Shown: positions 21,436 through 31,510, counted from the first letter of the stretch. The stretch is 64,000 bases of DNA from Pseudomonas sp. GD04019 (GCF_029837695.1 NZ_JAOEEA010000001.1:310001-374000); one strand, 5' to 3'. Numbers and translations: made by a program. The notes: generated from the sequence alone by a model not told the origin.

Positions 21436-21568
21436 GAGAATCTGTTTCGGATATTTTGAGCTAGAGCCAGGCAAGGCGAAATTGGGTGAGGACGCGGAGT
21501 TTACGAAGTGTAAATGAGCAGTCCGAACGCAGCATGGCCGACGATCAAGAGATCCGAGACAGGTTCTC
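21436..21568. mobile_element. MITE-like element with 18-bp terminal inverted repeats
   Basis: Ends GAGAATCTGTTTCGGATA (21436-21453) and the reverse complement of 21551-21568 (GAGAACCTGTCTCGGATC) match at 15 of 18 positions. The interior (GAGCTAGAG at 21458-21466, AGTTTACGAAGTGTAAATGA near 21500) is shared in part with a second element at 35234-35335. It encodes no protein. Its right end supplies the tsaB stop codon. Confidence 0.7.
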
Positions 21569-22256
21569 AGGGCTTGGGCGCCTTGGGTGTGGCCACGTTG
21601 TCGCGCAGGTAGACCGGCTGCGCTTCGTCGGCGGGCAGTGCCTCGCCGCGCTGCCAGGCGAAGGTGGCCAGGCTCAGCAGATCCTGGGCATGCGGCAGCA
21701 TGGCGTTGTCGCTGCCACTCGGCGCCAGGGCAATGCGCGCGCCATAGGTGCCCCAGCCGGTGCCAGCGGCGAACCAGTCGCCACTGGCACCACGCGGCAG
21801 CTCGGCACGCTCCGGCGCCAGCACCGCCTCGATGCCCTGCAGGCGCATCTCGCCCTGCTCGGCGGCGTAGCAACCCCAGTACACCTCGTCCATGCGCGCG
21901 TCGATGGCCGCGGCCACCTGCCGCGCACCATGCTCGCGCAGCGCACGCTGGGCCAGCACCGCCAGGTTGGAAACCGGCAGCACCGGCTTGTCCAGGGCGA
22001 AAGCCAGACCCTGGACCACGCCGATGGCGATGCGCACGCCGGTGAAGGCACCCGGGCCACGGCCAAAGGCGATGGCATCCACCGCGGCCAGGGCCACCCC
22101 GGCCTCGCCGAGCAGGTCGTGGATCATCGGCAGCAGGCGCTGGGCATGCAGGCGTGGCGCCACTTCGTAGTGGCTGAGCACCTTGCCGTCATGCAGCAGG
22201 GCGACGGAGCAGGCTTCGGTGGCGGTATCCAGGGCCAGCAGGGTGGTCATCGGCAT
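21567..22256 (-). CDS. tsaB: tRNA threonylcarbamoyladenosine biosynthesis protein TsaB
   Basis: 229 residues. The ASKHA-fold N-terminus LLALDTATEACSVAL and the signature GRGPGAFTGVRIAIGVVQGLA are diagnostic of TsaB/YeaZ. It works with TsaD and TsaE to make t6A37 in ANN-decoding tRNAs. It lies downstream of adk in the same direction, separated by a REP repeat. The stop codon is inside the terminal repeat of the element at 21436-21568, so the final residues (PKAPKP) may be strain-specific. Confidence 0.95.
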   Translation of the reverse strand: MPMTTLLALDTATEACSVALLHDGKVLSHYEVAPRLHAQRLLPMIHDLLGEAGVALAAVDAIAFGRGPGAFTGVRIAIGVVQGLAFALDKPVLPVSNLAVLAQRALREHGARQVAAAIDARMDEVYWGCYAAEQGEMRLQGIEAVLAPERAELPRGASGDWFAAGTGWGTYGARIALAPSGSDNAMLPHAQDLLSLATFAWQRGEALPADEAQPVYLRDNVATPKAPKP

Positions 22257-22292
22257 GTCCGGTGGGGCAGAAAAAGGCGGCGATTATAACTG

Positions 22293-22359
22293 GTGGGAGC
22301 GGCCTTGGCCGCGATGGTTACCGGCGGCAATCGAGCTTCGCGGCCAAGGCCGCTCCCAC
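22293..22359. repeat. REP palindrome, 22-bp perfect arms
   Basis: Arms at 22293-22314 and 22338-22359 are perfect reverse complements with core GGAGCGGCCTTGGCCGCG. This is one of the commonest REP sequences in Pseudomonas. It lies between adk and tsaB and may set their relative mRNA stability. Confidence 0.9.
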
Positions 22360-22386
22360 AGAAAGTTGCTAGCGCAGAAAGCACAA

Positions 22387-22405
22387 CGGCCCGCAATGCG
22401 GGCCG
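22387..22405 (-). terminator. Hairpin after adk, weak terminator
   Basis: CGGCCCGC and GCGGGCCG pair around AAT about 30 nt beyond the adk stop. The minus-strand continuation is TTGTGCTTTC, a poor T tract, so attenuation with read-through into tsaB is likely. Confidence 0.55.
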
Positions 22406-22434
22406 CTGGTTAAAGCGATCAGCCGATCAGCTGA

Positions 22435-23160
<726 letters not shown>

Positions 23161-23242
23161 TCACTGAGCGGCCAAAAGGAGGGCCACAATACACAGCGCT
23201 TCGGTGCGGCACAAGCCACCGAAAGTCGGAGGCGGCGGGGCT

Positions 23243-25879
23243 TCAGCCGGTGTTGCGCAACCCTGCTGCGATACCCGCGACACTCACCAGTAAAGCCTGT
23301 TCCAGAGGGCTGTCCACCGGGTTCTCGCGCAGTCTGCAACGGGCCAGCAGCTCGGCCTGGAGCAGGTGCAGCGGGTCCAGATAGATGTTGCGCACGGTGA
23401 TCGCCTCACGGGTCTCCGGACTGTGGGTGAGCAGCTCCGACTGATGGGTCAGGCCCAGCACCGCGGAGCGGCACTGCGACAATAGGTCGCGCAACTGCGC
23501 ACCCAGCGGTTGCAACTCGGAACCGACCAGCCGCTCGTCATACAGTGCGGCAATCGCCAGGTCGGCCTTGGCCAGCACCATCTCCAGCATGTCGATGCGC
23601 GTGCGAAAGAACGGCCAGTGCTCGCGCATGTCCTCCAGCAGCCCCTTGCCGCCGCCCTGAATGGCCTTGTCCAGGGCCTGCTCCCAGCCCAGCCAGGCCG
23701 GCAGCATCAGGCGGGTCTGGGTCCAGGCGAAGATCCACGGGATGGCGCGCAGGCTCTCCACCCCACCGGCGCGGCGCTTGGCCGGGCGGCTGCCCAGCGG
23801 CAGGCGGCCGAGCTCCTGCTCCGGCGTGGCCTGGCGGAAGTACTCGACGAACTGCGGATGCTCGCGCACCACCGCGCGGTAGGCGGCCACGCCCTCGGCG
23901 GCCAGGCGATCCATGGACGAGCGCCAGGCCGGTTCCGGCGCGGGCGGTGGCTGCAGGGTCGCCTCCAGCACGGCGGCCAGGTAGAGGTTGAGGTTCTGCT
24001 CGGCCAGCTGCGGCAGGCCGAACTTGAAGCGGATCATCTCGCCCTGCTCGGTGGTGCGGAAACGCCCGGACACCGAGCCCGGCGGCTGCGACAGGATCGC
24101 CGCATGGGCCGGGCCGCCGCCACGGCCGACGGTGCCACCGCGGCCATGGAACAGCAGCAGCTCCACCTCGTGCTTGCGGCAAACGCTGACCAGGGTTTCC
24201 TGGGCGCGGTACTGGGCCCAGGCGGCCGCCGTGGTGCCGGCATCCTTGGCCGAGTCGGAATAGCCGATCATCACTTCCTGCGGCCCATGCAGGCGCGCGC
24301 GGTAGCCGTGCAGACCGAGCAGGCGGTCGATGGCCGGGCCGGCGTTGTCCAGGTCGGCCAGGGTCTCGAACAAGGGTGCAACCCGCATCGGTCGCTGCAG
24401 GCCGGCTTCCTTTAATAGCAGTTGCACCGCCAGCACATCGGACGGCGCACCGGCCATGGAGATGACGTAGGTGCCCAGCGAGGCCGCCGGCGCCGCGGCG
24501 ATCACCCGGCAGGTGGCCAGCACCTCGGCGGTCTCGGCCGAAGGGCGATGGTGCGACGGCAAAAGTGGGCGTCGGCTGTCCAGCTCGCGCAGGAGGAATT
24601 CCAGGCGCTGCTCTTCATCCCACTCGGCGTAGTTGCCCAGACCCAGGTAGTCGGTGATCTCGGCCATGGCGGCGGCATGGCGCGCGGCATCCTGGCGGAT
24701 GTCCAGGCGCACCAGGAACAGGCCGAAGCAGGCGGCGCGACGCAGGCAATCGAGCAATTCGCCCTCGGCGATCACGCCCATGCCGCTGGCGTGCAGGGAG
24801 TGGTAGCAGAGCTCCAGCGGCTCCAGCAGTTCGCGGTTGTCGTGCAGCACCTCGGGGCCGGGTGCAACCTCGTCGTCCAGCGCCGCCTCGGCCCAGGCAC
24901 GGGTGGCGCGCAGGCGCTCGCGCAGCTGCTTGAGCAGGGCTCGGTAGGGCTCGGGATGCACGCCGACGCGAACGCGCAGTTCGTCGCTGGCCTGCTGCAT
25001 GGACAGCTCGGCGGCCAAACGGTCGACGTCGCGCAAATACAGGTCGGCAGCCATCCAGCGCGCCAGCAGCAGCACCTTGCGGCTGACTTCGGCGGTGACA
25101 TTGGGATTGCCGTCGCGATCACCGCCCATCCAGGAGGCGAAGCGCACCGGCGCCGCCTCCAGCGGCAGGCGCAGGCCGCAGGCGTCGTGCAGGGCCTGGT
25201 CGGCCTTGCGCAGGAAGCTCGGCAGCGCCTGCCACAGGGAATGCTCAATCACCGCGAAGCCCCACTTGGCCTCGTCCACCGGGCTGGGCCGGCTGCGGCG
25301 GATTTCCTCGGTGTGCCAGGCCTCGGCGATCAGCCGGCGCAGCTTGAGCTGGGCCTGGTCGCGCTCGGCGGCCGACAGGTCGGCGTGGTCCAGGGCCGCC
25401 AGCTGCGCGGCAATCGCGTCGTACTTCTGGATCAGGGTTCGGCGCGCCACCTCGGTGGGGTGCGCGGTGAGCACCAGCTCGATGTCCACCCGACCGAGCT
25501 GGCGCGCCAGCTGCTCCGGCTTGTGCCCGCCGGCCACCAGGCGCTGCAGCAGCTCGGCCAGCACGCGGTCGTCGAAGGGCTGAGCCTCGCCAGGGCGACG
25601 ACGGCGGATGCGGTGGTACTGCTCGGCGATATTGGCCAGATTGAGGAACTGGTTGAACGCGCGCGCCACCGGCAGCAGCTCGTCATCGCTAAGCGCGGCG
25701 AGGGTCTCGCGCAGTTGTTGCTCGCCGGCCGAAGGGCCCTTGCGCCCGGCCTTGGAGCCCTGGCGGATCAGCTCGATCTTGGCCAGGAAGGCCTCGCCGA
25801 GCTGATTGCGGATGGTGTCGCCGAGCAGCTCGCCGAGCAGGTGAACCTCTTCGCGCAGACGCGCATCGATCTCTGCCAT
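23243..25879 (-). CDS. ppc: Phosphoenolpyruvate carboxylase
   Basis: 878 residues from ATG 25879. Active-site motifs: [13 protein letters not shown] (catalytic His near residue 150), [12 protein letters not shown], and the glycine loop [16 protein letters not shown] near residue 590. The C-terminus NTG matches the conserved end of the enzyme. It carboxylates PEP to oxaloacetate to refill the TCA cycle. ppc beside adk is conserved in Pseudomonas. Confidence 0.98.
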   Translation of the reverse strand: MAEIDARLREEVHLLGELLGDTIRNQLGEAFLAKIELIRQGSKAGRKGPSAGEQQLRETLAALSDDELLPVARAFNQFLNLANIAEQYHRIRRRRPGEAQPFDDRVLAELLQRLVAGGHKPEQLARQLGRVDIELVLTAHPTEVARRTLIQKYDAIAAQLAALDHADLSAAERDQAQLKLRRLIAEAWHTEEIRRSRPSPVDEAKWGFAVIEHSLWQALPSFLRKADQALHDACGLRLPLEAAPVRFASWMGGDRDGNPNVTAEVSRKVLLLARWMAADLYLRDVDRLAAELSMQQASDELRVRVGVHPEPYRALLKQLRERLRATRAWAEAALDDEVAPGPEVLHDNRELLEPLELCYHSLHASGMGVIAEGELLDCLRRAACFGLFLVRLDIRQDAARHAAAMAEITDYLGLGNYAEWDEEQRLEFLLRELDSRRPLLPSHHRPSAETAEVLATCRVIAAAPAASLGTYVISMAGAPSDVLAVQLLLKEAGLQRPMRVAPLFETLADLDNAGPAIDRLLGLHGYRARLHGPQEVMIGYSDSAKDAGTTAAAWAQYRAQETLVSVCRKHEVELLLFHGRGGTVGRGGGPAHAAILSQPPGSVSGRFRTTEQGEMIRFKFGLPQLAEQNLNLYLAAVLEATLQPPPAPEPAWRSSMDRLAAEGVAAYRAVVREHPQFVEYFRQATPEQELGRLPLGSRPAKRRAGGVESLRAIPWIFAWTQTRLMLPAWLGWEQALDKAIQGGGKGLLEDMREHWPFFRTRIDMLEMVLAKADLAIAALYDERLVGSELQPLGAQLRDLLSQCRSAVLGLTHQSELLTHSPETREAITVRNIYLDPLHLLQAELLARCRLRENPVDSPLEQALLVSVAGIAAGLRNTG

Positions 25880-26071
25880 GACCCTTCTCTCCCTCGGGAT
25901 AGAGCCTTCAGCTTGCACAGGGCGACCCATTCTTACAAGCACACGACGAACTGCCGGCGGTCGAACGCCAGCGAGCTAGTCTCAACCTTGCGGGCGTCAC
26001 AAGCGTCCGTGCCCGGCCTACAGGATGTTCCCGGGCCGCTATCCGTCCATGAAAGGGCAATCGAGGTGCCT

Positions 26072-26416
26072 ATGAAGATCCGAGAACTCACCCGCCATTG
26101 GGAGCAGAACGCCAAGGGTCGCCTGACCCAGAGCCAGTACCACATCCATCTCGACCTGGAGTCGGCGGCGCGCCTGGCGGCGCTGTCCGAGATGTATCCG
26201 AAGCGCAGCGCCGAGGAGCTGCTCGGCGAACTGATCAGCTCGGCACTGGAGGAACTGGAGGCCAGCCTGCCCTACGTCAAGGGCCACAAGGTGGTTGCCA
26301 CCGATGAACAGGGCGACCCGCTGTACGAGGACATCGGCCCCACGCCGCGCTTCCTCGCGCTGTCGCGCAAGTACCTGCAGCAACTGAGCGCGCAGAGCGA
26401 CGGCACCCAGCACTGA
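26072..26416 (+). CDS. Conserved small protein, unknown function
   Basis: 114 residues from ATG 26072 (GAGGTG ribosome-binding site, 6 nt upstream). Soluble, with an amphipathic helix-rich middle (LESAARLAALSEMYPKRSAE). The segment resembles a ribbon-helix-helix-like or pilin-regulator-like N-terminus, but I cannot name a family. It is divergent from ppc and followed at once by a strong terminator, so monocistronic. The frame is open far upstream, but that part is antisense to ppc. Confidence 0.7.
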   Translation: MKIRELTRHWEQNAKGRLTQSQYHIHLDLESAARLAALSEMYPKRSAEELLGELISSALEELEASLPYVKGHKVVATDEQGDPLYEDIGPTPRFLALSRKYLQQLSAQSDGTQH

Positions 26417-26432
26417 GTCGCCCGCCCTGCCA

Positions 26433-26455
26433 AAGCCCCCTTCCGGGGGCTTTTT
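26433..26455 (+). terminator. Rho-independent terminator
   Basis: AAGCCCCC and GGGGGCTT pair around TTCC, followed by TTT, 16 nt after the small gene's stop. Confidence 0.9.
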
Positions 26456-26609
26456 CATGCGCGTGAAAAATCTTGAACATTCTTTTTCGGGCAGCAGTCA
26501 CAGCACTAGGCCGGGGCAAACGGCAGCGATTGGCAAGGCTTCTTCGCCAATCCGCCGACATCCGGCAGGTAACTCGTTTTGACAATGGAACTGCATGGAG
26601 CCAATCACC

Positions 26610-26990
26610 ATGATCAACAGCTCGAGAACACTGCTGCTCACCCTCGCCATCGGTGGCAGCCTGGCGCTGGCCGGTTGCGCCGGCAACCCGCCCACCGAAC
26701 AGCTCGCCTCCGCCAACGCGGTGATCAAGAGTGCCGAGGCCGCTGGCGGCCCCGAGTACGCTCCGGCGGACATGAAGGCGGCGCAGGACAAGATGACCCA
26801 GGCCCAGCTGCTGATGCAGGGCCAGGAATACGAGCAGGCCCGCCGCCTGATCGAACAGGCCGAGGCCGATGCCCGCGTTGCCGAGCGCCGCGCACTGGCC
26901 GGCAAGGCGCAACGCGGTCTGCATGACGCCCAGCAGGGTGTGCAGCAGATCCGTGAAGAAGGCTCGCGCACCCCGATCATCGTGCAGTGA
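26610..26990 (+). CDS. DUF4398 lipoprotein
   Basis: 126 residues from ATG 26610, chosen over ATG 26595 because GGAG lies about 9 nt before it. Lipoprotein signal with lipobox LAGC (lipidated Cys at about residue 21). The mature part is a helical DUF4398 domain (LASANAVIKSAEAAGGPEYAPADM in pieces) with Ala/Gln-rich coiled-coil tendency. It sits 17 nt before lptF, which has the same N-terminal domain, so the pair probably forms an envelope complex. Confidence 0.82.
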   Translation: MINSSRTLLLTLAIGGSLALAGCAGNPPTEQLASANAVIKSAEAAGGPEYAPADMKAAQDKMTQAQLLMQGQEYEQARRLIEQAEADARVAERRALAGKAQRGLHDAQQGVQQIREEGSRTPIIVQ

Positions 26991-27007
26991 CCCAGGAGGA
27001 GCGAAAT

Positions 27008-27787
27008 ATGAATCGTATGACCCATCTGTTCACCCTTTCCGCCCTGAGCCTGGTCCTGGCGGGTTGCGCCCACGAACCGAATCCCAACCTGGAGCAGGCT
27101 CGCGCCAGCTACGCCGAGCTGCAGGCCAATCCGCAGGCGCAGACCCTGGCCAGCGTGGAAACCAAGGAAGCCGGCGACATGCTGACCCGCGCCAACCAGG
27201 CCTACGAGTCCGGCCAGGGTAGCGTGCAGGTCGACCACCTGGCCTATCAGGCCAACCGGCGCATCGACGTGGCCAAGGAAACCATCCTGCAGAAGAACGC
27301 CGAAGAGGCGCTGAAGACCGCTCCGGCCCAGCGCACCCAGGCGCAATTGGACGCACGTAATCAGCAGGTCGACGTGCTGCTGCAGCACCTGCAGGCCCAG
27401 GAGACCGAGCGCGGTTCCGTGGTGACCCTGGGAGACGTGCTGTTCGAGGTGGACCGCGCGCAGCTGACCAGTGCCGGTATGCAGAACGTACAGGAGCTGG
27501 GTAATTACCTGCTGCAGAACCCGGAACGCCAGGTGGTAGTGGAAGGCTTCACCGACAGCACCGGCACCCGCGACCACAACCTGCGCCTGTCCCAGGCACG
27601 TGCCGACTCGGTGCGTAGCGCCCTGGTGGCCATGGGTGTCGACCCGCGTCGCATCACCACCCACGGCCTCGGTCAGGACTACCCGGTGGCCAGCAATGCC
27701 ACCGCCGACTCGCGCACCCTCAACCGCCGGGTGGAAGTGACCATCGCCCACGGCCAGGGTCCGGTGGCGCCGCGCGTACGACTGTAA
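27008..27787 (+). CDS. lptF: OmpA-family outer-membrane lipoprotein, LptF-like
   Basis: 259 residues from ATG 27008 (GGAGGAG ribosome-binding site). Lipobox LAGC at about residue 20, a DUF4398-like helical region (residues 25-120), then a C-terminal OmpA peptidoglycan-binding domain: VLFEVDRAQLTSAG, VVVEGFTDSTGTRDHN, LSQARADSVRSAL and NRRVEVTI. This anchors the outer membrane to peptidoglycan. In P. aeruginosa LptF is an AlgU-regulated lipoprotein tied to stress survival. It forms an operon with the DUF4398 lipoprotein and is followed by a terminator. Confidence 0.88.
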   Translation: MNRMTHLFTLSALSLVLAGCAHEPNPNLEQARASYAELQANPQAQTLASVETKEAGDMLTRANQAYESGQGSVQVDHLAYQANRRIDVAKETILQKNAEEALKTAPAQRTQAQLDARNQQVDVLLQHLQAQETERGSVVTLGDVLFEVDRAQLTSAGMQNVQELGNYLLQNPERQVVVEGFTDSTGTRDHNLRLSQARADSVRSALVAMGVDPRRITTHGLGQDYPVASNATADSRTLNRRVEVTIAHGQGPVAPRVRL

Positions 27788-27800
27788 CGGTGCCGCAACG

Positions 27801-27829
27801 AAAAAGCCCCGCCTAGGCGGGGCTTTTTC
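27801..27829. terminator. Bidirectional terminator between lptF and the macrodomain gene
   Basis: AAAAAGCCCCGCC and GGCGGGGCTTTTT pair around TA; there is an A tract on one side and a T tract on the other, so it serves both converging genes. Its end abuts the macrodomain stop. Confidence 0.93.
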
Positions 27830-28331
27830 ATGCCTGCAGCAAACGTCGGTAGAACTCGGCCATTTCAGTCGAGAAGGCCACCAGCACCGCACGCCGCAGA
27901 TTACTGCCTGCAGGGCGCGGAAGGCGCAGTTCGCTCACTGCGATGCGTGCGGCCGCCTCCGGCGGGTAGCCATAGACACCGCAACTGATGGCGGGAAAGG
28001 CGATGCTGGAACAGCCCTGGGCATCGGCCAGGGCCAGGCTGTTGCGGTAGCAGGCGGCCAGCAACGCCGGCTCGCCACGTTCACCACCATGCCAGACCGG
28101 CCCGACGGTGTGGATCACCCAGCGCGCCGGCAGACGAAACCCAGGGGTGATGCGCGCCTCGCCGGTGGGGCAACCACCCAGTACGCGGCAGGCTGCGAGC
28201 AGGTCGGGGCCGGCAGCGCGGTGGATGGCACCATCCACGCCGCCACCGCCGAGCAGCGAGCTGTTGGCCGCGTTGACGATGGCGTCCAGCGCCAGGATGG
28301 TGATATCGCCGTGGAAGACCTCGACCTGCAT
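27828..28331 (-). CDS. Macrodomain ADP-ribosyl hydrolase (O-acetyl-ADP-ribose deacetylase, YmdB-like)
   Basis: 167 residues, a stand-alone macrodomain: [34 protein letters not shown] (in parts at residues 8-42), VIHTVGPVW, and [12 protein letters not shown]. These form the ADP-ribose pocket of MacroD-type hydrolases, which remove ADP-ribose from proteins or deacetylate O-acetyl-ADP-ribose. Good ribosome-binding site (GAGGAGG). It is next to a small membrane-protein gene in the same direction; no ADP-ribosyltransferase is visible nearby. Confidence 0.93.
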   Translation of the reverse strand: MQVEVFHGDITILALDAIVNAANSSLLGGGGVDGAIHRAAGPDLLAACRVLGGCPTGEARITPGFRLPARWVIHTVGPVWHGGERGEPALLAACYRNSLALADAQGCSSIAFPAISCGVYGYPPEAAARIAVSELRLPRPAGSNLRRAVLVAFSTEMAEFYRRLLQA

Positions 28332-28355
28332 CGTTCGCCTCCTCGGCAGCCGCGA

Positions 28356-28685
28356 CTACTGCTGCGGCGCCTGCGGGGTTTCCTGACCCATGCAGCGCAC
28401 GGCCCGCTTCTTGTCGTCCACCAGCACGCCGGTCAGGCCCTTCTGCTGGGTATCGAACAGCACCAGCACGCCATCGATGCACTGGGCCACCTGATTGGCG
28501 GGCTTGAGCGAGACCTTGTAGTCCTCGCCGGCGACCGTCTTGAGCATGGTGAACTCGGCCAGCAGCAGGGCGTCCTCCTCCTTGGCGAAGTGCACGTAGC
28601 CGTAGTACCAGAGCACGCCAATGGTGCCGATGATGCTGGCGATGCCGGTGAGAATCAGGGGAATGGCGTTGCGTTCTTCGCTCAT
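28356..28685 (-). CDS. Small single-pass membrane protein, unknown function
   Basis: 109 residues from ATG 28685. One transmembrane helix (about residues 8-28, IPLILTGIASIIGTIGVLWY) and a soluble C-terminal part ending in QAPQQ. No recognised family. It lies 24 nt upstream of the macrodomain gene and could share its transcript. A longer overlapping frame to 29333 belongs to the AIM24 gene's other phase and is not real. Confidence 0.65.
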   Translation of the reverse strand: MSEERNAIPLILTGIASIIGTIGVLWYYGYVHFAKEEDALLLAEFTMLKTVAGEDYKVSLKPANQVAQCIDGVLVLFDTQQKGLTGVLVDDKKRAVRCMGQETPQAPQQ

Positions 28686-28762
28686 GGGAAAGGCTCTTGA
28701 TCCGGAAGGCGCACAGTTTACCCGCAGCTCGCGCACACCGCGCGGGCGGGATGTCGCAGCCG

Positions 28763-29512
28763 CTACGACTTGCCGCCGGCGCGTACTTCCTCGCGGGCAC
28801 GGAAGGTGGCGTCGTAGATGCGCTCGGCCAGGCGCGAGAACGGCAGGCTCTGCACCCACACGGTACCGGTGCCCTTGAGGGTGGCGAGCAGGATGCCCTC
28901 GCCGCCGAACAGCATGCTCTTCAGCCCGCCGGCCAGGCCGATGTCGTAGTCGATGCCGCTGGTGAAGGCCACCAGGCAGCCGGTGTCCAGGCGCAGGGTC
29001 TCGTTGTTCAGCTCCTTGCGAATCACCGTGCCGCCGGCATGCACGAAGGCCAGGCCGTCGCCTTCCAGCTTCTGCAGGATGAATCCTTCGCCGCCGAAGA
29101 AGCCGGCGCCGATGCGCTTGTTGAAGCTGATGCCGATCTCGGTGCCATAGGCGGCGCAGAGGAAGGCGTCCTTCTGGCAGATCAGCCTGCCGCCGACCTG
29201 GCTCAGGTCGATGGGCACCACGGTGCCCGGATAGGGCGCGGCGAAGCCGACCCGGTGCTGGCCGTTGCCTTGATTGCTGAAGTGGGTCATGAACAGCGAC
29301 TCGCCAGTGAGCAGACGCTTGCCGACGCCCCACAGCTTGCCCAGCACGCCGCTGGCCGAGCCGTCACCCATGCGCGTCTCGAAGCGGATGCCCTCGGTCA
29401 TGTAGTTCATCACCCCGGCCTCGGCGATCACCGTCTCGCCCGGGTCGAGGATGATCTCCACGGTCTGCGCCGAGGCGCCGAGGATTTCGTAGTCGAGTTT
29501 ATGGCTGGCCAT
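28763..29512 (-). CDS. AIM24/TIGR00266 family protein
   Basis: 249 residues from ATG 29512 (AAGGAA ribosome-binding site). It has the glycine-rich beta-sandwich repeats of the AIM24 family: [37 protein letters not shown], and [15 protein letters not shown]. Family members include eukaryotic mitochondrial Aim24; the bacterial role is not known. It lacks a signal peptide. A REP repeat separates it from the QEGLA gene upstream. Confidence 0.88.
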   Translation of the reverse strand: MASHKLDYEILGASAQTVEIILDPGETVIAEAGVMNYMTEGIRFETRMGDGSASGVLGKLWGVGKRLLTGESLFMTHFSNQGNGQHRVGFAAPYPGTVVPIDLSQVGGRLICQKDAFLCAAYGTEIGISFNKRIGAGFFGGEGFILQKLEGDGLAFVHAGGTVIRKELNNETLRLDTGCLVAFTSGIDYDIGLAGGLKSMLFGGEGILLATLKGTGTVWVQSLPFSRLAERIYDATFRAREEVRAGGKS

Positions 29513-29531
29513 GGCGAGGGTTCCTTGATCG

Positions 29532-29584
29532 GTAGCCCGGATGCAATCCGGGACAACGGCCAACCCGGATTGCATCCGGGCTAC
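29532..29584. repeat. REP-like inverted repeat, family 'GTAGCCCGGATG'
   Basis: Perfect 21-bp arms at 29532-29552 and 29564-29584 around an 11-bp loop. Same family as 7433-7490 (arms differ by one base pair). Confidence 0.9.
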
Positions 29585-29593
29585 GGCTTGCAC

Positions 29594-30883
29594 TTAGAGG
29601 ATATTGGCATAGTCCGCTTCGATGCGATCGAGGCTCAGATGGTTGAGGAAGTTAGAGAAGCACATCCAGGCCGCCAGCGCGTTGAGATCGCGGAACTGCG
29701 GCGGCAGGTATTTGGGCGGTGCCACCAGGCCTTCGTCCACCAGCTGGCGCAGGGTGCGCATGTCTTCCAGGGTGGTCTTGCCGCAGAACAGCAGCGGGAT
29801 CTGCTCCAGCTTGCCTTTGCGCACGGCGAGCTGGATGTAGTTGTAGATCAGGATGAAGCCCTTGAGGTAGGACAGATCCTTGGTGAACGGCAGGCCATCC
29901 GGGGTGGAGCCGCGGAACGCGCGGCTGGCGTTGCCGTAGCTTTCCTCCAGGGTGAAGCCCTGCTCGCGATAGAACTCGTAGACCTGCAGGAAGTCCGCCC
30001 CCTCCTCCGCCATGTGGATGGCGCGGGTGCGGTTGGTCAGCTTGCGCAGGCGGTACGGGTAGGAGGCGAAGGCGATCACCTCCATCAGGATGGCCAGGCC
30101 TTCCTGGGTCACGGTCGACGAGGGCGGGCCTTTGGCCAGGAAGGTGCACACCGGCTGGTTGAGGCCGTTGAGCGTGGTGCCGACATGCACCATGCCCTCG
30201 TGCACTTCCAGCGCGCGCACGTCGCGCTCGTTGAACAGGGCGTCGGCGCGCACCTTGATGTAGTCGGCGCCGGCCGCCGCGTCGGCGACTATGCCGTCGG
30301 ACTCGAACACGCGGATGGTGTCGTCGCCGAACACCTTGGCCAGGCGCTCCTGCAGGATGGCTACTGCGTCCTTGGCAGTCAGCGTCTTGGCCTCGTCGAC
30401 CAGATCGCCGCGAGCGGCGATGTTGTTCAGGTAGCCGGAGAGCATCACGCCGAGGTCGGCCAGGGTCGGGTCGCCGGCGTGGAAGGCGTCCGAGGCGGCG
30501 CCATACAGCTCCTGGGAGATCAGGCCGAAGTCGGCGGTACCGCGCGCCTCCAGCATGCGGATCACCATGCGGTACTCCTTGCACATGCGCCGCATGATCT
30601 GCCCGACCGGGTTGAACTGGCCGAGCTGGCGGGTGATGTCACGTTCGATGTTCTGGAATTCCAGCTTCTTGGCCGTGGAGTCGAAGGCCAGCGGGCGGCT
30701 CTCGTAGTAGGCCCGGTCCACCGCCGGCAGCTCGCGCCCCTTGGCCTTGAGGAAGCCCTGGCGGATGCTGTCGTCCCACTTGATCGCATCGAGCACGCGG
30801 ATCGGCGTCTGCGCCTCGACGATGCGCCCGGACAGGGCGCGGATGATGCCGTGGTAATCGTCCTGCGACTTGCGTCGGCTCAT
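29594..30883 (-). CDS. DUF1704 (QEGLA-motif) protein, putative HExxxH metallopeptidase
   Basis: 429 residues of the 'flavohemoglobin expression-modulating QEGLA motif' family (DUF1704). It carries H228-E229-x3-H233 (VHEGMVHVGT) and the family signature TQEGLA with Glu261, about 28 residues later. The same HExxxH plus downstream Glu arrangement defines the eukaryotic MATCAP tubulin carboxypeptidases of this family, so a zinc peptidase activity is plausible; the older annotation as a flavohemoglobin modulator is only indirect. No signal peptide. It starts 9 nt after a lipoprotein gene, forming a two-gene operon. Confidence 0.85.
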   Translation of the reverse strand: MSRRKSQDDYHGIIRALSGRIVEAQTPIRVLDAIKWDDSIRQGFLKAKGRELPAVDRAYYESRPLAFDSTAKKLEFQNIERDITRQLGQFNPVGQIMRRMCKEYRMVIRMLEARGTADFGLISQELYGAASDAFHAGDPTLADLGVMLSGYLNNIAARGDLVDEAKTLTAKDAVAILQERLAKVFGDDTIRVFESDGIVADAAAGADYIKVRADALFNERDVRALEVHEGMVHVGTTLNGLNQPVCTFLAKGPPSSTVTQEGLAILMEVIAFASYPYRLRKLTNRTRAIHMAEEGADFLQVYEFYREQGFTLEESYGNASRAFRGSTPDGLPFTKDLSYLKGFILIYNYIQLAVRKGKLEQIPLLFCGKTTLEDMRTLRQLVDEGLVAPPKYLPPQFRDLNALAAWMCFSNFLNHLSLDRIEADYANIL

Positions 30884-30892
30884 GCCAGCCCC

Positions 30893-31444
30893 TTATTCGG
30901 CACTGCGCTGGTAGCGCGCCACTTCGACGAAGACGTCGGCGTTGGCCTGGTCGTCGAGGTAGCTGAATACCTTATCCAGCGGGCTGGTGACCAGCACCGC
31001 CTCGCCCTCGGGAGTTTCCACCGGCTGGCCCTGCAGGGCGCCGCCCTCCATCTCCTGGAGGATGCGTTCGACGTCGAGGTTGTAGATCACCAGCTCGTTG
31101 CCGGTGGTCAGCTCGAAACCGGCGATGGCGAAGTTGGCACCCAGGCGCTTGGGCAGGCCGGCCGACATGTACCAGCGGCGACCATGATGGGCCACGGTGA
31201 AGCCGTACTCCTCGGCCACCTGGTCCTCGGCTCCTTCGCCCCAGGCCTTGGCGCTGTACACGTTGGAGCCGGCACGGGCGATGCTCAGGTACTGCTGGTC
31301 GCCCCATTCGTCCTTGCGCTCCCAGTCGCCGAGCAATGGCATGGGCGCCGCCTCGTTGGCCGGGATGGGATCCTTGAAGGTCACCAGGCAACCGCTCAAC
31401 AGCAGGCAACTCAGGGTGGCTAGGGCCACGCGCCAGGCTTTCAT
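30893..31444 (-). CDS. Lipoprotein, unknown function
   Basis: 183 residues from the second of two adjacent ATGs (31447 and 31444); AAGGAG sits 6 nt before the second. Lipobox LLSGC with Cys at about residue 19. The mature domain looks beta-rich (PLLGDWERKDEWGDQQYLSI, YMSAGLPKRLG). No family with known function is recognised. It is the first gene of the operon with the QEGLA protein, suggesting an envelope link for that putative peptidase. Confidence 0.75.
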   Translation of the reverse strand: MKAWRVALATLSCLLLSGCLVTFKDPIPANEAAPMPLLGDWERKDEWGDQQYLSIARAGSNVYSAKAWGEGAEDQVAEEYGFTVAHHGRRWYMSAGLPKRLGANFAIAGFELTTGNELVIYNLDVERILQEMEGGALQGQPVETPEGEAVLVTSPLDKVFSYLDDQANADVFVEVARYQRSAE

Positions 31445-31483
31445 CATGCACTCCTTGTGAGGTTCTGGGTCGTCGGATGGCGC

Positions 31484-31510
31484 AAAGAAAAGCCCCGCCA
31501 AGGCGGGGCC
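31484..31510 (-). terminator. Terminator of the TetR gene
   Basis: On the minus strand GCCCCGCC and GGCGGGGC pair around TT and run into TTTTCTTT, about 25 nt after the tetR stop. It separates that gene from the lipoprotein operon. Confidence 0.88.

Noticed and set aside
28697..31423. 908-codon plus-strand open frame
   Set aside because: Runs antisense through the AIM24, QEGLA and lipoprotein genes, all of which have recognisable families and ribosome-binding sites. Composition is low-complexity and it has no start signal.
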